Part shown: one piece after another, positions 1-7,137 of the stretch
How positions within the stretch are numbered: the stretch's first letter is position 1
How the letters are laid out: each line of letters opens with the position of its first letter
Source of the DNA: Vulcanimicrobiota bacterium
GTDB lineage: Bacteria; Vulcanimicrobiota; Vulcanimicrobiia; Eremiobacterales; Eremiobacteraceae
DNA length: 15,816 nucleotides
Assembly: GCA_019232725.1 (NCBI GenBank)
Contig: JAFANK010000351.1
Coordinates: 1 to 15,816, forward strand
Reading direction: 5' to 3'
Made by a program: the position numbers and the translations under genes
The notes under the pieces: generated by a model
What the model was told of the DNA's origin: nothing
Seen by the model: the letters and a program-made list of their open reading frames with translations, nothing else
Database searches by the model: none

Positions 1-459
1 ATCGATGCGTCGCGGTTGGGTATCGCGGGAGGCAGTTACGGCGGTTATCTCACGGCGTACACGATTGGGCAGACCACGCGTTTCAGAGCAGCGATCGTGA
101 TGCGTCCTGCGACGGATCTTGTGAGCTTATGGGGCACGTCCGAAGTCGGGCGCATGCTGGCCGAGGATTTCGGCGGGGGCCCGTCCGACGTGCCCGACGT
201 GTATCGCCGTGATTCTGCGCTCACCTACGCGGATGCGATCCAAACACCGTTGCTTATCATCCACAGCGAGCGCGACTACCGCACGCCTGTCGGCCAGGCC
301 GAGCAGCTCTTCAGCGCTTTACGCCATCGGGGCGCGATCGCGGAGGTCATGCGCTTTGTCAATTGCGATCACAATCTTTCCCGCACCGGTCCGCCGCAGC
401 AACGAGTCGCACGCCTCGAAGCGATCGTCGATTGGTTCGAACGGTATCTAGCGCCCTAA
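1..459 (+). CDS. S9 family (prolyl oligopeptidase-like) peptidase, C-terminal fragment
   Basis: This is the 3' end of a gene that begins before the window; the reading frame is open from base 1. It encodes the alpha/beta-hydrolase catalytic domain of an S9-type serine peptidase (acylaminoacyl-peptidase/dipeptidyl-peptidase class), which would cleave short peptides. Seen directly: the nucleophile elbow GGSYGGY with Ser at bases 34-36, the acid HSERDYRTP with Asp at 274-276, and the catalytic His in NCDHNLSRTG at 370-372. The ending RLEAIVDWFERYL is the usual family C-terminus. All three triad residues are in the expected order and spacing, so the visible part looks intact. The missing N-terminal part would normally be a beta-propeller, but this cannot be checked here. 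An internal TTG at base 16 is not a credible start because the conserved domain begins earlier. Its TAA overlaps the TAG of the convergent ribF gene. Confidence 0.9.
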   Translation: MDASRLGIAGGSYGGYLTAYTIGQTTRFRAAIVMRPATDLVSLWGTSEVGRMLAEDFGGGPSDVPDVYRRDSALTYADAIQTPLLIIHSERDYRTPVGQAEQLFSALRHRGAIAEVMRFVNCDHNLSRTGPPQQRVARLEAIVDWFERYLAP

Positions 460-1370
460 CGTTTCTCGAGAGCCTGCTTGACGTCGAGCGCGATCTGTTC
501 GATGAGCGCTCCGCGACCGTCAAAGCGCTGCTGCTTGCGGATGAAGCGCCAGTGCGAAAGGCCAAGTTGGTCACCGTAGATGGTCGCGTCAAAACCGGGT
601 ATGTAGGTCTCAGTAGTGAGCGGACTCCCGCCGAATGTCGGCTTGTCGCCGATGCTGGTCACGGATGGATAGGCTTTGCCTTTGTGCCAGGCCGTCGTTG
701 CGTACACGGCGGGCGGTGGTATGAGTTTCTCAGGCTCTATATCGAGGTTCGCCGTCGGGTAGCCAAGCTCGTGGCCGCGCCCATCGCCCAACACGACGGT
801 ACCGCGCACGCGATAAGGTGAGCCCAACAGCGTATCGGCCTCGGCGAACTGCATCTGCGCGATGAGCTCGCGGATACGCGAACTCGAAACGCGCTCGCCG
901 TCGCGTTCCAACAGCGGCGCCGCTTCAAAGAAACAGCCATGAGCCGTGAGCACGCTTTGTGCCAGTGCGACGTCACCGGAGCGTCCTTCGCCAAAACGCC
1001 ACTGATCGCCGACGATGAGCGCGCGCGTGCGCAGGCGGCGCAACAACACATCTTCTAAAAACGCGTGTGCGCTCGTGCGCTGGATGCGTTCATCGAACGG
1101 CAGCAAGAACAAGATGTCGATGCCGACACTTGCGAGGAGATCGATCTTCTCATCGAGGGTCGTCAAAGACTTTGGCGCTTGGTCGGGCTGCAAGAACGCC
1201 TGGGGATGGTGCTCGAAGGTCAGCGCCCCGACAAGAGCGCCTGCTCGGCGCATGGCCAAGAGACGCTCGAGCACGCTACGATGCCCGATGTGCACGCCGT
1301 CGAAGACGCCGATGCTCAGCAGAAGATCAGCGCCAGCCTCATAGCTATCGAGGGAGCGGACGATGCGCAT
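456..1370 (-). CDS. ribF: Bifunctional riboflavin kinase / FAD synthetase RibF
   Basis: RibF phosphorylates riboflavin to FMN and adenylylates FMN to FAD in the cytoplasm. The 304-residue product has the family's usual length and both domains. The N-terminal nucleotidyltransferase domain has GVFDGVHIGH at residues 21-30 (HIGH-like nucleotide-binding motif) and SSSRIR at 162-167. The C-terminal flavokinase domain has GYPTAN at 203-208, TTETYI around 252-257 and the FIRKQQRF segment near 276. I chose the ATG at 1368-1370: a longer open frame reaches 1526, but those 52 extra residues are Arg/Cys-rich, overlap truB and do not resemble the family. Only 5 nt separate it from the truB stop, so it should be cotranscribed and perhaps translationally coupled, as no strong ribosome binding site is visible. 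It is the last gene of the minus-strand array. Confidence 0.95.
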   Translation of the reverse strand: MRIVRSLDSYEAGADLLLSIGVFDGVHIGHRSVLERLLAMRRAGALVGALTFEHHPQAFLQPDQAPKSLTTLDEKIDLLASVGIDILFLLPFDERIQRTSAHAFLEDVLLRRLRTRALIVGDQWRFGEGRSGDVALAQSVLTAHGCFFEAAPLLERDGERVSSSRIRELIAQMQFAEADTLLGSPYRVRGTVVLGDGRGHELGYPTANLDIEPEKLIPPPAVYATTAWHKGKAYPSVTSIGDKPTFGGSPLTTETYIPGFDATIYGDQLGLSHWRFIRKQQRFDGRGALIEQIALDVKQALEKR

Positions 1371-1375
1371 GGCGG

Positions 1376-2305
1376 CTACTCGTTCTCTGCCTTCATGCCG
1401 TTGCCTTCGCTGGCACGTGCGAACACATGCGACGGCTCGAGCACCGTGACGCTGTCGCGTTGCACAACGCCACCATACCCTATGAGCACGCCGGCATGCA
1501 TCGCAAGCACAGTTGCCGCGGGCCACACCGTCTCTGACCCGTCGGGGGTCAGCCGCACATCGCTGCCATGACCGAAGCGCCGGGCACCGTCATCATTGAG
1601 TTCGACTCGTGCATTGTTGAGCACCGTGAGCGGATCGATGAGACATGCCGATGGCGCTGCCGCAAGACGGTCGGGCGTCACCGCATCGCGCAGCGTGAAC
1701 GGCCCGGCAGCGGCGCGCACCAAAGCGCCCATATGTGCCGGCAGCCCGCACCGACGGCCGATCTCCTCGCACAACGTTCGGACGTACGTGCCCGCGGAAC
1801 ATGCGACTTCGAGCCGTGCGCGCTGCGACTCGCACGCGATGACGCGCAGCTCATGGATGGTCGCCGTGCGCGCCCGGCGCACGACCTCTTTGCCCCGCCG
1901 TGCCGCGACGTAGAGCGGCTGGCCGTCAATCTTGCGCGCCGAATGCATAGGCGGAATCTGCTCGAGCGGCCCGACCAGGGAGACGACCACATCTTCCAGT
2001 GTCGCGTGCCAGCCTTCGGGCACAAACGCACGCTCGATCTCGGTGCCGGTCGCATCACCAGTGTCGGTTCGCACGCCGACGACGAGCTCGAACACATAGC
2101 GCTTGCGATCGTCACCCAGGAGCGGCAAGAGTTTCGTCGCTTTGCCGGCGGCGAGCACCAAGACCCCGCAGGCGGTCGGGTCAAGCGTGCCCCAATGGCC
2201 AAGAGCGGACGCCCCAAGACGCCACTTCACCCAATTGCCGAATGCAGCCGAGCTCGGACCCGGAGGTTTAAATGCGTTGATGAAACCGAAGGGCTCGTCT
2301 GACAT
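1376..2305 (-). CDS. truB: tRNA pseudouridine(55) synthase TruB
   Basis: TruB isomerises U55 in the T-loop of tRNAs to pseudouridine. The 309-residue protein shows the N-terminal FINAFKPPGPSS segment, the catalytic motif GHWGTLDPTACGVL with the nucleophile Asp at residue 42, the KRYVFELVVGVRTDTGDATG segment, and SAGTYVRTLCEEIGRRCG in the central domain, all typical of the TruB family. Two departures are visible: Phe replaces the Asp of the usual (L/N)DKPxG motif, and Trp sits where Thr or another small residue is normal in GHTG(A/T)LDP. The catalytic Asp is kept, so activity is expected. The C-terminal ~60 residues resemble a degenerate PUA-like region. The ATG at 2303-2305 has only a weak ribosome binding site. 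The gene lies between the DHH phosphoesterase (47 nt upstream) and ribF (5 nt downstream), a classical arrangement. Confidence 0.95.
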   Translation of the reverse strand: MSDEPFGFINAFKPPGPSSAAFGNWVKWRLGASALGHWGTLDPTACGVLVLAAGKATKLLPLLGDDRKRYVFELVVGVRTDTGDATGTEIERAFVPEGWHATLEDVVVSLVGPLEQIPPMHSARKIDGQPLYVAARRGKEVVRRARTATIHELRVIACESQRARLEVACSAGTYVRTLCEEIGRRCGLPAHMGALVRAAAGPFTLRDAVTPDRLAAAPSACLIDPLTVLNNARVELNDDGARRFGHGSDVRLTPDGSETVWPAATVLAMHAGVLIGYGGVVQRDSVTVLEPSHVFARASEGNGMKAENE

Positions 2306-2352
2306 GCAAGCGCGAGCTTAGCTGAACTTGCCCGCGGCTCCGGTATGGCGTG

Positions 2353-3366
2353 CTACTTCGAGCGGCGTTCGGCAGCCATTTCCGCACGCACCGCGTCGAG
2401 CATGCGCTCGAGCGCTGCAGGCAGTGGACCCTCTAACGTCGCTCCAGCCGCCCGGAAATGACCACCCCCGCCTAGGGACTTAGCCACCTCCATGACGTTG
2501 ACGCGACCGCGCGATCGCAAGCTCAAACGGTAACTCCTATCGGGGGACTCTTTGAGCAAGGCCGCGACTTCGCAGTGGTCGACCGCGCGCAGCGCTCCAA
2601 CCACGTCCTCCAGATCTTCATGCGTTGCGCCGAACTCTTCGAGCAGCGCTTGGCTCACGCTCGAGTAGCAGATGCCGTCGCCGGTCAGGACGAAATCATC
2701 AAGCACACGACCGAGGATCTTCTGGCCGCTGAAGCTGCGCGTCTGATACAGCTGTTCGACGATACGATCCTTATCGGCACCCGCGTTGACGAGCGCCGCC
2801 GCCAATCGCAGCGTGTGCGGATCGGCGTTGCTATACATGAAGCAGCCTGTGTCCGAGATGATCGCGGTCAGCAGGCAGGTCGCGATGCTGCTCGTGATCG
2901 GCAGGCCGAGCGCCGTGATGAGGTCGAGCACGAGCACGCCGGTCGCCGCCGCCGACTCGATGACATAGTTCCACGCGCCGAAGCGCTGATTACCAAGGTG
3001 GTGGTCGATGTCGATGACGCGTTCGCGCGGCACCCACGCCAAGGGCTCGCCGGCACGCGATTGATCGCTCATATCCAAGAAGATATAGAGTGCTCGCGCG
3101 TCGACGCTGTCGAACGAGCGCTGCGTGAGCTCGGCATCCGGCAAGAAGCGCAGGTTGCGCGGTACTTCGTCATCGAGAAAATAATGCACGGTCTTGCCGA
3201 GCGCGCGCAGCGCAAGTCCGAGCGCAAAGCCGCTGCCGAGCACGTCACCGTCCGGCTTTTCGTGCGCGCACATCACGAAGTGTTGATGCTCGCGCAGCGC
3301 GCTCAGCACGGGTTCGAGCGCCGTGCCGGTCGCCGCTCCGTTACTGCTCGCCGTTCTTGCGCTCAT
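2353..3366 (-). CDS. nrnA: DHH/DHHA1 phosphoesterase, NrnA-like oligoribonuclease / pAp phosphatase
   Basis: NrnA-type enzymes degrade nano-RNAs and dephosphorylate 3'-phosphoadenosine 5'-phosphate using Mn2+. Seen in the protein: HEKPDGDVLGS (motif I, metal ligands), an LDMSDQSR segment, the namesake DIDHHLGN (DHH motif), IISDTGCFMYSN (motif IV), and a C-terminal DHHA1 domain ending in GGGGHFRAAGATLEG, which binds substrate. Length, 337 residues, is typical. Two starts are possible: the ATG at 3382-3384, or the ATG at 3364-3366 that I prefer because GAGGTG lies about 10 nt upstream. Either way the start overlaps the end of rbfA (26 or 44 nt), so the two are probably translationally coupled. 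The rbfA-nrnA-truB-ribF neighbourhood is the standard one for this family. Distinguishing NrnA from closely related DHH subfamilies (for example RecJ-like or cyclic-dinucleotide hydrolases) rests on length and context. Confidence 0.88.
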   Translation of the reverse strand: MSARTASSNGAATGTALEPVLSALREHQHFVMCAHEKPDGDVLGSGFALGLALRALGKTVHYFLDDEVPRNLRFLPDAELTQRSFDSVDARALYIFLDMSDQSRAGEPLAWVPRERVIDIDHHLGNQRFGAWNYVIESAAATGVLVLDLITALGLPITSSIATCLLTAIISDTGCFMYSNADPHTLRLAAALVNAGADKDRIVEQLYQTRSFSGQKILGRVLDDFVLTGDGICYSSVSQALLEEFGATHEDLEDVVGALRAVDHCEVAALLKESPDRSYRLSLRSRGRVNVMEVAKSLGGGGHFRAAGATLEGPLPAALERMLDAVRAEMAAERRSK

Positions 3367-3739
3367 CGCGTTTGCGCACCTCATCGATGATATGGCTCAC
3401 GCGCACGCCATGCTCGATCGAGCGATCGCGCACAAAGGTCAGGTGCGGCGTGCGCCTGGTCTGCATGCGCTTGCCGAGCTCGCTGCTCAAGAAGCCGGCC
3501 GCGGATTGCAGGCCGCGCATCGTCTCGCGTGCGGCGCGCTCGTCGCCCATAGGGCTTGCATAAACGCGCGCGGATCGCAGATCGGGGCTGACCTCAGCGC
3601 CCACGATCGTGACGAACCCGACCCGTGGATCTTTGAGCTCTTCGCGCACGATCTCGCTCAGTTCGCGCACGATCTCGTGCTCGATCCGCATGAGCCGTTG
3701 ATTCTTCCCGGCAGGCCGCTGTGGTATCATCACCGTCAT
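3341..3739 (-). CDS. rbfA: 30S ribosome-binding factor RbfA
   Basis: RbfA binds immature 30S subunits and helps 16S rRNA 5'-end maturation and cold adaptation. The 132-residue product carries the KH-like fold signature: RIEHEIVRELSEIVREELKD at the start of the domain, then DPRVGFVTIVGAEVSPDLRSARVYAS, and a TRRTPHLTFVRDRSIEHG segment near the C-terminus. These match the family well and the length is normal. The start is the ATG at 3737-3739 with GGGA a few bases upstream; a second ATG three codons in (3728-3730) is possible. It follows the acidic-tailed protein gene by 9 nt and its 3' end overlaps nrnA, indicating one transcript. A short charged tail (KRDERKNGEQ) ends the protein. Confidence 0.93.
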   Translation of the reverse strand: MTVMIPQRPAGKNQRLMRIEHEIVRELSEIVREELKDPRVGFVTIVGAEVSPDLRSARVYASPMGDERAARETMRGLQSAAGFLSSELGKRMQTRRTPHLTFVRDRSIEHGVRVSHIIDEVRKRDERKNGEQ

Positions 3740-3748
3740 TACGTCCCG

Positions 3749-4297
3749 CTACTCAGGCGACGGCGATGCGTCATCGTCTTCATCATCATCGTCGTCATCT
3801 TCGAGCCATTGCCCGGCCGCCTCGTCGCGAACCTGGCCGCGCGCCCACGTGCGCACCGCTTCTGCCCGCTCCTGATCCCCGCATTCGGTGAGCGCGTCAA
3901 CCAGTTGCGATGCGGTCATCGCCCAGCGCTCGTCGGCATCGTCAGCGCCGAGCACGACTGCCGCCGCCAAATGCGAGATGGCATCGGCCCAGCGGCCCAG
4001 GTTGGCGTATGCGGCGCCGAGATCCGCGTGCAGCCCGGGGGCGCCAGGAAACGCGTCGACGCCCGCACGCAGCACGTGCTCCTCACGTTCGTCGTTGCCG
4101 AGCTCGAGGCACAGTGACGCCATGAGCTGGATGCCTTCGGGACCGAGGTCGCCTGCGGCGTCGGCAGGCTCGAGCAGCTGCAACGCGCGGCGCAGCTCGG
4201 AACGCTGCTCGGGCGTCCACGGCTCATCGCCGTCGCCGTGCGCAACGATGACGTTGAAATAGATCTCATGGGCCTGGTCGACGACGTCGCGATCCAT
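3749..4297 (-). CDS. Uncharacterised TPR-like helical protein with poly-Asp C-terminal tail
   Basis: I cannot assign this to a named family. The 182-residue product has no signal peptide or membrane segment. Its middle, about residues 55-150, reads as paired amphipathic helices with TPR-like spacing, for example LHADLGAAYANLGRWADAISHLAAAVVLGADD (residues 89-120), whose Gly/Ala/Tyr pattern resembles a TPR motif. The C-terminus is extremely acidic: after W164 come EDDDDDDEDDD-type residues (166-176) and a short SPSPE end. The N-terminal 40 residues are also Asp/Glu-rich. It lies exactly inside the translation operon, 51 nt after infB and 9 nt before rbfA, so a link with ribosome assembly or initiation is reasonable inference only. 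An acidic tail might contact basic ribosomal proteins or mimic nucleic acid; this is speculation. Start at the ATG 4295-4297 with AGG about 7 nt upstream. Confidence 0.75.
   Translation of the reverse strand: MDRDVVDQAHEIYFNVIVAHGDGDEPWTPEQRSELRRALQLLEPADAAGDLGPEGIQLMASLCLELGNDEREEHVLRAGVDAFPGAPGLHADLGAAYANLGRWADAISHLAAAVVLGADDADERWAMTASQLVDALTECGDQERAEAVRTWARGQVRDEAAGQWLEDDDDDDEDDDASPSPE
3769..3803. repeat. Trinucleotide (cat/cgt) microsatellite encoding the poly-Asp tail
   Basis: The plus strand runs through near-perfect cat/cgt triplets here, which on the coding strand are GAT/GAC codons of the acidic tail of the protein ending at 3749. Such a triplet tract can change length by slippage without breaking the frame. 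Confidence 0.6.
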
Positions 4298-4311
4298 CTA
4301 TAACCTATCGC

Positions 4312-4333
4312 GCAGCCGGATGCGTCCGGCTGC
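4312..4333 (-). other. Perfect 9-bp stem-loop between infB and the acidic-tailed protein gene
   Basis: Bases 4312-4320 (gcagccgga) are exactly complementary to 4325-4333 (tccggctgc), leaving a 4-nt loop. The hairpin begins 15 nt beyond the infB stop in the minus-strand transcript. No run of U follows on either strand, so it is not a standard intrinsic terminator. It could be an RNA-stability or processing element that sets the relative expression of infB and the genes after it. Confidence 0.5.
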
Positions 4334-4348
4334 TGCTCCAAGCGACGC

Positions 4349-6886
4349 CTAGACGCTCGCCGGGGCGACGCGTTCGGTGGTAAATGCCTCGATCACGTCA
4401 CCCTCTTTGAGATCGTTGAAGTTCTCGATCGCCATGCCGCACTCGTACCCTTCCTGCACTTCCTTGACGTCATCCTTGAAGCGCTTGAGCGAGGCGAGTT
4501 TCCCCTCGTAGACCTGCACGTTGTCGCGCAGCAAGCGCACGCCCGCATCGCGGATGATCTTACCGCTGCGCACGTAGCAGCCTGCGATCGTGCCGACTTT
4601 GCTGACCTTGAAGATCTGCCGCACTTCTGCTTGGCCGGTGACGACCTCGCGCTCTTGAGGTTTGAGCATGCCCGTCATCGCCGCCTTGACTTCATCGATG
4701 ACGTTGTAGATCACGTCGTAGAGACGGATGTCCACGCCCTCGGTCTCGGCCTTGCGCATGATCGTCGCATCGGGACGGATGTTGAAGCCGATGATGATGG
4801 CGTTCGATGCGCTGGCCAGCATGACGTCGCTCTCGTTGATGCCACCGACACCTGCGTGGATGACGCGCGTGCGCACTTCTTCGTTCGCGAGCGTGTCAAG
4901 CTGCGAGCGTAAGGCTTCCGCTGAACCTTGTGCGTCGGCTTTGATGATCAGGTTGAGGTCGCGCTGGCCGCTCTCTTTGGCTTGCGCCAAGAAACCGTCG
5001 AGCGTCACCATGCGCCGCGTGGTCGCCATGCGGATCTCCCGCTTGCGCTGGCTGCGCTTGGCGGCCAGCTCGCGCGCATCGCGCTCGTCGGAGACGACCT
5101 CGAGCACGTCGCCTGCCGCGGGGACGTCGGAGAGACCCATGATCTCGGCGGGAATAGAGGGGCCGGCGCGCTTGATCGGTTTGAGCTTGTCGTCGAACAT
5201 GGCTCGCACGCGACCCCAGGCGGCACCGACCACCACCACGTCGCCCGTTCGCAGCGTGCCGTTCTTCACGAGGACGGTCGCGACCGGACCGCGCGAACGG
5301 TCGAGCTGGGCTTCGATGATGACGCCCTGCGCGCGGCGGTTCTTGTTGGCCTTGAGCTCGGCGAGGTCAGCATTGAGCAAAACCATTTCGATCAGCTCAT
5401 CGATGCCGGTCTTCTGCTTGGCCGATACGGGGATGAACTGCGTCTGGCCGCCCCAGTCCTCAGGCGTGAGCCCAAGTTCGGAGAGCTGCTGCTTGACCCG
5501 GTCGACGTTAGCGTTGGGCTTGTCGACTTTGTTGACGGCGACGACGATGGGCACGCCGGCAGCGCGGGCGTGATTCATCGCCTCGACGGTTTGCGGCATG
5601 ACGCCGTCGTCTGCTGCCACCACCAAGATGGCGACGTCGGTGACTTTGGCGCCACGCGCACGCATCTCGGTGAACGCTTCGTGGCCGGGCGTATCGATGA
5701 AGGTCACCTTGCGATCGCCCGTCTCGACTGTGTACGCGCCGATGCGCTGCGTGATGCCGCCTGCCTCGCCCGCTGCCACCTTGGTGGAGCGGATGGCGTC
5801 GAGCAGCGACGTCTTGCCGTGGTCGACGTGACCGAGCACCGTGACGACCGGCGGCCGCGCCGTGAGCGAGCCGGCAGGATCGGAATCGACCACGATCTCG
5901 GCGACTTGTTCGCCGGCTTCCTTGACGATCGTGTTGAAGCCAAAGCGACGCGCCACTTGGCTGGCGACATCGGGTGGGATGTGCTGGTTGATCGTCGCCA
6001 TGGTGCCCATCTTGATGAGCTGCGCGATCACTTGGCCCGCACCGACAGCCATCGCTGCGGCAAGCTGCTGCACCGTGATGAGATCGGGTATCTCGAGATC
6101 TTTGAGAACCGCCGGTTCGGCGGCCGTGGCCGCAACCGACGCGCCTTTGTGGCGCGGTTGCGTCTTTTTGAGCAGCGCCTCGCGCTCGCGCTCTTTGCGA
6201 TCGCGTTCCTGCTCCTCGCGCGATCGCTTGCGACCACCCGTGGGGGCTTGCGTGATCGGCGACGGTGCGGCGGCCGGCGCTGCGCCGGGGCGACCCGGCA
6301 ACGGACGACCCAAAGCGTCGCGACGGGGCACGGGGCGAAGCGAGGGTGCGCCGGCGGTACGCGGTTGGGCGACAAAAGGACGCGCCGGTGGCCGCTCTGG
6401 ACGCGGGGGCACGACCGGTCGCGCTGCTGCGGGGGCAGGCGTCGACGGCGATGCGGATGCCGCCGGCACGACTTTGTGCGGCGCTGCCGGACGCGTTGCG
6501 CGCACAGTCCGCGGTGCGCTTGCGGGCACGGGCTTGAGTTGTGGCTCGAGCGGTGCGTGCGCAGCTACTGGCGTGACGGTCGCGGCAGGCTTTTGCATGG
6601 GCGGCGCTGCTGCAGCGGCGGCCGGCGGGGCAGCAGGCGCTTGCGCTTGGACGGCAGCCGGCTGTGGCGCGCCGTTCCCCGTGCGCTTCGGCGCGGGTTT
6701 GTGCGTCTTGGCAGCCTTAGCAAGCTTGCCCAACAGAACGCCCTTGACGATCTGGGCGCGATGCTGATCGATCACGCTCATGTGCGTCGAAGCGCTGATG
6801 CCGACTTTGCTCAGCAGCGCTATCGTGTCTTTGCTTGAAAGGTTGAGCTCTTTTGCGAGCTCGTGCACCCGTACTGTGGTTGTCAT
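4349..6886 (-). CDS. infB: Translation initiation factor IF-2
   Basis: IF-2 is the GTPase that delivers initiator fMet-tRNA to the 30S subunit and promotes subunit joining. The 845-residue protein is complete. Residues 1-55 form an IF2_N domain (VRVHELAKELNLSSKDTIALLSKVGI). Residues about 61-215 are a low-complexity Pro/Ala-rich linker, followed by a highly charged Arg/Glu/Lys segment (218-245). A second IF2_N-like region (EIPDLITVQQLAAAMAVGAG) covers 265-300. The G domain has GHVDHGKTS (352-360), GGITQRIGAY (376-385), DTPGHEAF (398-405), NKVD (452-455) and SAK (488-490); the C-terminal beta-barrel, IF2-specific and tRNA-binding regions follow. The ATG at 6884-6886 has a strong AAGGAG site, which overlaps the stop codon of ylxR 7 nt upstream. 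The linker is AT-poor and repetitive and explains the long open frames on the opposite strand. Confidence 0.98.
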   Translation of the reverse strand: MTTTVRVHELAKELNLSSKDTIALLSKVGISASTHMSVIDQHRAQIVKGVLLGKLAKAAKTHKPAPKRTGNGAPQPAAVQAQAPAAPPAAAAAAPPMQKPAATVTPVAAHAPLEPQLKPVPASAPRTVRATRPAAPHKVVPAASASPSTPAPAAARPVVPPRPERPPARPFVAQPRTAGAPSLRPVPRRDALGRPLPGRPGAAPAAAPSPITQAPTGGRKRSREEQERDRKEREREALLKKTQPRHKGASVAATAAEPAVLKDLEIPDLITVQQLAAAMAVGAGQVIAQLIKMGTMATINQHIPPDVASQVARRFGFNTIVKEAGEQVAEIVVDSDPAGSLTARPPVVTVLGHVDHGKTSLLDAIRSTKVAAGEAGGITQRIGAYTVETGDRKVTFIDTPGHEAFTEMRARGAKVTDVAILVVAADDGVMPQTVEAMNHARAAGVPIVVAVNKVDKPNANVDRVKQQLSELGLTPEDWGGQTQFIPVSAKQKTGIDELIEMVLLNADLAELKANKNRRAQGVIIEAQLDRSRGPVATVLVKNGTLRTGDVVVVGAAWGRVRAMFDDKLKPIKRAGPSIPAEIMGLSDVPAAGDVLEVVSDERDARELAAKRSQRKREIRMATTRRMVTLDGFLAQAKESGQRDLNLIIKADAQGSAEALRSQLDTLANEEVRTRVIHAGVGGINESDVMLASASNAIIIGFNIRPDATIMRKAETEGVDIRLYDVIYNVIDEVKAAMTGMLKPQEREVVTGQAEVRQIFKVSKVGTIAGCYVRSGKIIRDAGVRLLRDNVQVYEGKLASLKRFKDDVKEVQEGYECGMAIENFNDLKEGDVIEAFTTERVAPASV

Positions 6887-6893
6887 TCTCTCC

Positions 6894-7109
6894 TTATGTC
6901 ACAAGCGCGCCAAGCGCCCGATATCGTTTGTTCTTCTTCACGGCCTGTGCGCACTCCGGTGAACACAGGTATGCGCCTCGTCCAGGTCCCCTGCCGTCTG
7001 GGTCGGCCCGCCACTGATCGCCGCTACGCACGAACCTCGTCAGTTTGTGCTTCTCCACGCGACGTTTGCAGACCACGCACTGGCGTAGAGGTACGTGCCG
7101 TGTCTTCAC
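6894..7109 (-). CDS. ylxR: YlxR / RnpM family RNA-binding protein
   Basis: This small (71-residue) basic protein belongs to the DUF448/YlxR family; the Bacillus member has been described as a modulator of RNase P (RnpM). Seen: RHVPLRQCVVCKRRVEKHKLTRFV at the N-terminus with the CxxC pair, then GRGPGRGAYLCSPECAQAVKKNKR with the GRGAYLC motif and further Cys residues. The family sits between nusA and infB in most genomes, as it does here. The best start is a GTG at 7107-7109, with AAGGA about 11 nt upstream; no ATG gives the conserved N-terminus. Its TAA is part of the infB ribosome binding site, so translation of the two is probably coupled. The ribosomal L7Ae-like ylxQ gene that often follows in Firmicutes is absent. 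Confidence 0.92.
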   Translation of the reverse strand: MKTRHVPLRQCVVCKRRVEKHKLTRFVRSGDQWRADPDGRGPGRGAYLCSPECAQAVKKNKRYRALGALVT

Positions 7110-7137
7110 CCTTGCCTAGTTCCTTATAGCAGTCCTG

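Noticed and set aside
1371..1526. N-terminal extension of ribF up to 1526
   Set aside because: The 52 extra residues are Cys/Arg-rich, overlap truB and do not belong to the RibF fold; the ATG at 1370 gives normal length.
4928..6838. Long plus-strand open frame (636 codons) antisense to infB
   Set aside because: It is fully antisense to infB, is Arg/Gly/His-rich, and shows no known domain; the GC-rich third codon positions of infB create such frames.
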